DNA of 24,589 nt, taken from NCBI GenBank assembly GCA_001689495.1, contig LUJS01000017.1, forward strand, positions 1 to 24,589, written 5' to 3'. The first letter of the stretch is position 1; each line of letters starts with the position of its first letter. Source of the stretch: Bacteroidales bacterium M8 (GTDB lineage: Bacteria > Bacteroidota > Bacteroidia > Bacteroidales > Muribaculaceae). Below, one piece after another: positions 21,601 to 24,589 of this stretch. Both the position numbers and the translations under genes were made by a program. The notes under the pieces were generated by a model. It had not been told where the DNA came from. It saw only the letters and a list, made by a program, of their open reading frames with translations, and ran no database searches.

Positions 21601-24306
21601 AAACTGCGTGTCATCGACCTTGACGGACGTGGCCGCGAGGCTGCCGTGATAGCCGACATGTACAACACGGCCATCGACGCCCTGACCTCGCAGTCGTGGA
21701 GATTCGACCCGATCACGCCCGGTCAGGCGCGCTGGACATTCGACGGAGGCCGCTTCTCGGAGCGCAGCTTCACCTCGCGCGCCGGACAGAACAAGAAGAT
21801 AGGCGAATGTCCCGAGATGCTTGATCCAGCGTTCGAGACATACGGCTATGGCTTCGGTGCCAACGCCCGTGTCTACGGCCTGAGCAACGGCATGATGATG
21901 CGCCAGATGAAGTCTTCGGCGCCGGTCATGATCAGGGGCATCAACGAGCACAAGGAAGAGGTGTTTGTCGAGGAGGCTGCCGACATGGCGGCTCCCGCGA
22001 TGGCGACCGCCGATGCCGGAGGCGCCGACATAGCCGAAACCGAGGAGGCCCTCGGCGAATCAGGCCCCGAGGCTCCGCAGGTCAGCTATCGCGACAGCGA
22101 GACCCCGCTCTCATTCTTCCGTCCCGAGCTCACCACCGATGCCGACGGCAATCTTGAGCTGACCTTCACCGTGCCCGACGCCAACACCACATGGGGCATG
22201 AGGGCCGTGGCATGGACCGACTCAATTCTCACCGCCTCGCACGCTTCGGACGTCGTCGCCTCAAAGCCCGTCATGGTCAAGCCCAACCTGCCGCGTTTCC
22301 TCCGCGCCGGCGACCGCGTCACCGTCGAGGCTCTGGTGATGAACGCCACTGACAGCACCATGTCCGTACGCGCTACCGTCGAGATATTCAATCCCACCGA
22401 CGGCACCGTCACGACCACCGAGAGCCGCGACCTCACGCTGGCGCCCAACGCCTCCGAGACCGTCGCCATCGGCATTACCGCACCCTCGGATGCCGCATTC
22501 GCAGGCTATCGCATCAAGGCCGTGGCCGGCAACTGGACCGACGGCGAGCAGAACCTCATACCCCTGCTCCCCGCCACCACTCCGGTCATCGAGACACACC
22601 CGTTCTACATTGCCCCCGACAGCCACGCATACTCAATGCAGCTCCCGGACATGCCTGCCGACGGACGCATGACCCTGCAGCTCTGCGAGAATCCCGTGTG
22701 GTATGTGGTGACGGCCCTCCCCGGTCTCATCGACCGCGAGGCTACGACATCGCCCGAGGCCGCCCTGTCGATATTCAGCGCCTCGATAGCCTCGGGACTG
22801 CTACGCGACAATCCCGCCATCGGCGAGGCCCTCAGGGAATGGAATGCCTCTGACCGCTCGGCCGAGACCCTCGTCTCGATGCTTGACCGCAATCAGGAGC
22901 TCAAGACCATGCTGCTGCAGGCCACCCCATGGATGACCGACGCGCGCGACGACACCGAGCGCATGGCCCGCCTGAGCCTGCTGTTCGACCGCAAGCTCGT
23001 CGACAAGACCATATCGGACAACATCGCCCTGCTCTCGCGCCTCTTCGGCGACGGCGGCTGGGGCTGGTGCACTCAATATCCGCGCACGTCGTCGTGGGCC
23101 ACCCGCCGTGTGCTCGAGATGTGCGGACGCCTCGTCGAGCTGGGCTACCTACCCGCCGACAGGAATCTGCGCTCCATGCTCGCCAAGGCCCTCGACGCCG
23201 ACACCCGCGAGACCCGCAAGGAGTATCAGCGCTCGCCCAAGGGTGACTATACATCCTATGTCGTTCTTCACGACATGTATTCGTCGCTCGGCATCGGCAC
23301 CCCCGACAAGCGCATCGTCGCCGCCACCACATCCCGCATCGTGGCGCGGTGGAAGAAGGATCCACTCGCCGTCAAGGCCATCGACGCCATCGTGCTCAAC
23401 GCTCACGGCTACAAGAGCATGGCCCGCACCATACTCGGCTCCATCAGAGAGTTTGCAAGCACCTCGCCCGAGAAAGGCACATGGTTCCCCTCGCTCGACG
23501 CATACGATGCCCTCCCCGCCACGACCGTCATACTCGAGGCGTTCCGCACCATCGAGCCCGGCAGTGCCGAGATCGACGGCCTGCGCCAGTGGATAACGCT
23601 GCAGAAGGGGGCACAGGACTGGGGCTCATCGGCCATGACGTCAGACATCATCGCCACGTTCCTCAAGGCATCGTCCAAGTGGATAGCACCCGCTGAGGGA
23701 TGCACAGTCACTCTGGGCGGCAACGAGCTGATGCCCGACAAGGTCGAGAAGATGACCGGCGAGTTCACCATGCCGCTCCCCTACTCGCCCGGTGCCACCC
23801 TCGACATAGCCAAGCCTGCGCAGACACCCGCATGGGGCGCCGTCTACGCACAATACATCGACTCGATCACCTCGGTCAAGGCCGCCTCGTGCCCCGAGCT
23901 CTCGATAGAGAAGACCCTTCTGATCAAGCGCGCCGGCGGCGAGACCGAGCATGTCGGCCCGGCCACCCGCCTGCAGCCCGGCGACAAGATAAGCGTCTGC
24001 CTCACGGTCAAGTGTGACATGACCATAGACTACGTCGTCATCACCGACGACCGTCCCGCCTGTCTCGAGCCCGTCGAGCAGTTGCCCGCCCCCATCTTCA
24101 GCGAGGGACTCTGTTTCTATCGCGAGAACCGCGACGCCTCGACGCGCATCTTCATAGATCGTCTCCCCAAGGGGGTCTACCTGCTCACCTACGACCTCTG
24201 GGTCAACAATGCCGGCACCTTCACCACCGGCATCGCCACCGCCCAGAGCCAGTACGCCCCCCGCTACACCGCCCACTCGGCCGGAAGCATGATGAGCGTC
24301 GACTGA
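18664..24306 (+). CDS. Large secreted alpha-2-macroglobulin-like (MG2) protein
   Basis: This 1880-residue protein has a signal peptide (MTRFISTLIAVLMTIAASS, no lipobox). An N-terminal helical region (about 30-330) is typical of Bacteroidetes members. It is followed by beta-sandwich MG domains, including an MG2-type domain from about residue 553 (SLPLYHPGDTAEW). A low-complexity Ala/Glu-rich stretch (about 1098-1140) corresponds to the linker or bait region. The A2M domain lies at about 1145-1240 (PLSFFRPELTTDADGNLELT, TTWGMRAVAW). After NPVWYVVTALPGL (1343-1355), where thioester members carry a Cys-x-Glu-Gln motif, this protein has IDREATTSPEAALSIF, so no thioester can form. An alpha-alpha toroid-like region (about 1360-1690) and a C-terminal beta domain follow. 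Such proteins are thought to trap or inhibit proteases in the periplasm. It lies 112 bases after the LTxxQ gene with no obvious own promoter. Confidence 0.88.
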   Translation: MTRFISTLIAVLMTIAASSQQVKTPDFAYPKTVSKNADARLAAALKAGNDVAALRALTDWYLAQAMTAPENITPALNRIDSVCGRLASAPARAVGSLLKADIYYNLYMSESWKYDRRDTPLTPLPALYTEWNGRQFAMRVGQLTDSAMADPAALKSVPLRDYASLITQDTETRIYYPTLYDFVARKSANMLASMRGRTAGSVFPLFCLTAPASAPFMAPGDPVAGKILGIYDALIASSAPGSAPWVSASMARLGFLCDNVAEAKADSRPDAFMRLYESCTDPATGKAKTEWAGDILCDIYYTPDDTAGMVTLYERISTFLKTWPGYWRKNCLERSLLDMAHKTVNLSMPKVTGPGRETEMIVNSRNIADLRLKVYDVSSSPVAEDYYQIERGFTLPAPVAVIPVGVRVEGNPAVFMSRDTVRHTFDKPGTYIVIPEFTGVATDRRTHCQKIYVTGVSIAETRFDTCTLWAIDPEDGAPLEGVDMFVRFDSRNNRRGDVSIGKTDRDGSLQMPKESSGTVTAIKGKDRFAVPQYAYSFNNNRSDVWNKAVEGYSSLPLYHPGDTAEWCAVIYEYKGIRRRPVAGQDVKAILSDPSGVELDTLTLTSDRWGRVYGAFKLPDAGLDGNYSVRVADRWGVVRFTVSDYKLPSFLIEDTSVEQGVPEAGAVTLHGTVKTYSGFPLDGAKVTVEISVTRRPRWWMPGASYRFYSTDTVAGAGGTFAIPVGKEILASSPIQGGYFTATITALSPSGESQKTEISFTTSKQYIIKGTIAPQADVTSGQLAVRVNASDWRDSVVNIPVDYALVSPDSTTLLTGSVTGGAASLDVRKIPSGRYILRFTLPEPYEAAPWETETIIYRTDDKKTPCPGQLLWSPAEKVYVGGKDDGKWLYATDCPTHLLVAVVSGDKVLSRRWVKASEGMHRLDVELPDGVDRAMMTVAATGKYRSETKYIEVIRSGSENGLRIVAETFRDRLVPGSRETWKLRVIDLDGRGREAAVIADMYNTAIDALTSQSWRFDPITPGQARWTFDGGRFSERSFTSRAGQNKKIGECPEMLDPAFETYGYGFGANARVYGLSNGMMMRQMKSSAPVMIRGINEHKEEVFVEEAADMAAPAMATADAGGADIAETEEALGESGPEAPQVSYRDSETPLSFFRPELTTDADGNLELTFTVPDANTTWGMRAVAWTDSILTASHASDVVASKPVMVKPNLPRFLRAGDRVTVEALVMNATDSTMSVRATVEIFNPTDGTVTTTESRDLTLAPNASETVAIGITAPSDAAFAGYRIKAVAGNWTDGEQNLIPLLPATTPVIETHPFYIAPDSHAYSMQLPDMPADGRMTLQLCENPVWYVVTALPGLIDREATTSPEAALSIFSASIASGLLRDNPAIGEALREWNASDRSAETLVSMLDRNQELKTMLLQATPWMTDARDDTERMARLSLLFDRKLVDKTISDNIALLSRLFGDGGWGWCTQYPRTSSWATRRVLEMCGRLVELGYLPADRNLRSMLAKALDADTRETRKEYQRSPKGDYTSYVVLHDMYSSLGIGTPDKRIVAATTSRIVARWKKDPLAVKAIDAIVLNAHGYKSMARTILGSIREFASTSPEKGTWFPSLDAYDALPATTVILEAFRTIEPGSAEIDGLRQWITLQKGAQDWGSSAMTSDIIATFLKASSKWIAPAEGCTVTLGGNELMPDKVEKMTGEFTMPLPYSPGATLDIAKPAQTPAWGAVYAQYIDSITSVKAASCPELSIEKTLLIKRAGGETEHVGPATRLQPGDKISVCLTVKCDMTIDYVVITDDRPACLEPVEQLPAPIFSEGLCFYRENRDASTRIFIDRLPKGVYLLTYDLWVNNAGTFTTGIATAQSQYAPRYTAHSAGSMMSVD

Positions 24307-24331
24307 CCGCCCACCATACCCGATTTTTTTG

Positions 24332-24383
24332 GTTATTCTGGTTGAACTAGTTATTCTAGTTGGTCTAGTTCAACCAGAATAAC
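24332..24383. repeat. Tandem-plus-inverted repeat forming a perfect 19-bp hairpin
   Basis: GTTATTCTGGTTGAACTAG (24332-24350) is exactly complementary to 24365-24383. Within it, the 18-mer at 24333-24350 is repeated directly at 24351-24368 with three changes, and the inverted copy follows at once. The right arm can therefore pair with either direct copy: 19 bp with the first, or 11 bp with one mismatch with the second. No T-run follows on either strand (a TTTTTTT run precedes it at 24324-24330). It lies 25 bases after the macroglobulin stop. Confidence 0.8.
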
Positions 24384-24443
24384 TATGATAGTCAGGGCAC
24401 ACCGCAAAATAAGCATAAATATTGTTAAAATATCTGACAGGGC

Positions 24444-24475
24444 GTTGGAGGTTATATATATAATGTTTAATTTTG
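24444..24475 (+). promoter_or_regulatory. Promoter of rpsP
   Basis: TAATTTTG (24468-24475) is a perfect -7 box and GTTG (24444-24447) lies 20 bases upstream as a near -33 box. The predicted start near 24482 gives a leader of about 22 bases before the rpsP ATG. The spacer between the boxes contains an alternating TATATATATA tract. Confidence 0.75.
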
Positions 24476-24503
24476 CGCCCGAATTCTATACAAAACACAA
24501 TCA

Positions 24504-24589
24504 ATGGCAACAAAAATCAGACTGCAACGTCATGGTCGCAAGAACTATGCGTTCTATCCAATTGTTATCGCCGATAGCAGGGCACCACG
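24504..24589 (+). CDS. rpsP: 30S ribosomal protein bS16, N-terminal part (cut by window end)
   Basis: The 28 complete codons present read MATKIRLQRHGRKNYAFYPI and then VIADSRAP, the highly conserved N-terminus of bS16 (I-R-L-x-R-x-G-R-K, then P-x-Y-x-I/V-V-x-A-D-S-R). The protein helps assemble the 30S body by binding 16S rRNA. The gene runs off the right edge, so its length and downstream neighbours cannot be seen. Its own promoter indicates it is not co-transcribed with the macroglobulin gene. Confidence 0.93.
   Translation, partial: MATKIRLQRHGRKNYAFYPIVIADSRAP

Noticed and set aside
1..24589. Insertion sequences, integrases, toxin-antitoxin or defence genes, and CRISPR arrays.
   Set aside because: No transposase-like protein, no regularly spaced repeats and no defence-related domains were seen in any frame. 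The only notable repeat is the local element at 24332-24383.

Overview
The window reads as a piece of chromosome from a GC-rich member of the Bacteroidales, most plausibly the Muribaculaceae (S24-7) group. The family placement is inference. The phylum call rests on the promoter pattern: nearly every transcription unit is preceded by a TAnnTTTG -7 box, and three of these have a TTTG-type -33 box 19-21 bases upstream. It also rests on weak or absent Shine-Dalgarno sequences, a tRNA gene without an encoded CCA end, and protein families typical of the phylum. Coding DNA is strongly GC-rich while the intergenic stretches are AT-rich.

Layout. Positions 107-2795 run leftward: a PgeF/YfiH (laccase-domain) gene, dnaA, and a tRNA-Arg(UCU) gene with its own consensus promoter and terminator. 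An EamA/DMT permease is transcribed rightward from 2844, from a promoter back-to-back with that of the PgeF gene. It converges on a leftward secreted NlpC/P60 peptidase (4077-4718), and the gap between them carries terminators plus an orphan promoter motif with a 24-codon ORF. After an AT-rich 589-base divergent spacer comes a monocistronic glycogen branching enzyme (5308-7365) with a strong terminator.

From 7567 to 16847 lies a tight four-gene operon of secreted glycan-degrading enzymes: an unassigned six-hairpin glycosidase-like protein, a DUF4450-like protein with a six-hairpin region, a GH106 alpha-L-rhamnosidase-like enzyme and a GH105 unsaturated galacturonyl hydrolase. It has one promoter and one strong terminator. 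GH106 plus GH105 point to rhamnogalacturonan-type pectin. No SusC/SusD pair, polysaccharide lyase or regulator lies in the window, so this is a satellite enzyme operon or a fragment of a larger locus.

From 17000 to 24306 runs an apparent envelope-stress unit: an ECF sigma factor, a single-pass membrane protein in the anti-sigma position, a small periplasmic protein with two LTxxQ motifs (Spy/CpxP/CnrX-like), and a very large secreted alpha-2-macroglobulin-like protein with no thioester motif. The window ends in the first 28 codons of rpsP (ribosomal protein bS16).

The items most worth a second look are the sigma/LTxxQ/macroglobulin cluster, the two uncharacterised glycosidase-like proteins, a non-canonical DnaA-box reading motif in DnaA, the orphan promoter/small-ORF unit at 3820-3970, and a tandem-plus-inverted repeat at 24332-24383. 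Nothing here shows a mobile element, CRISPR array or defence island.
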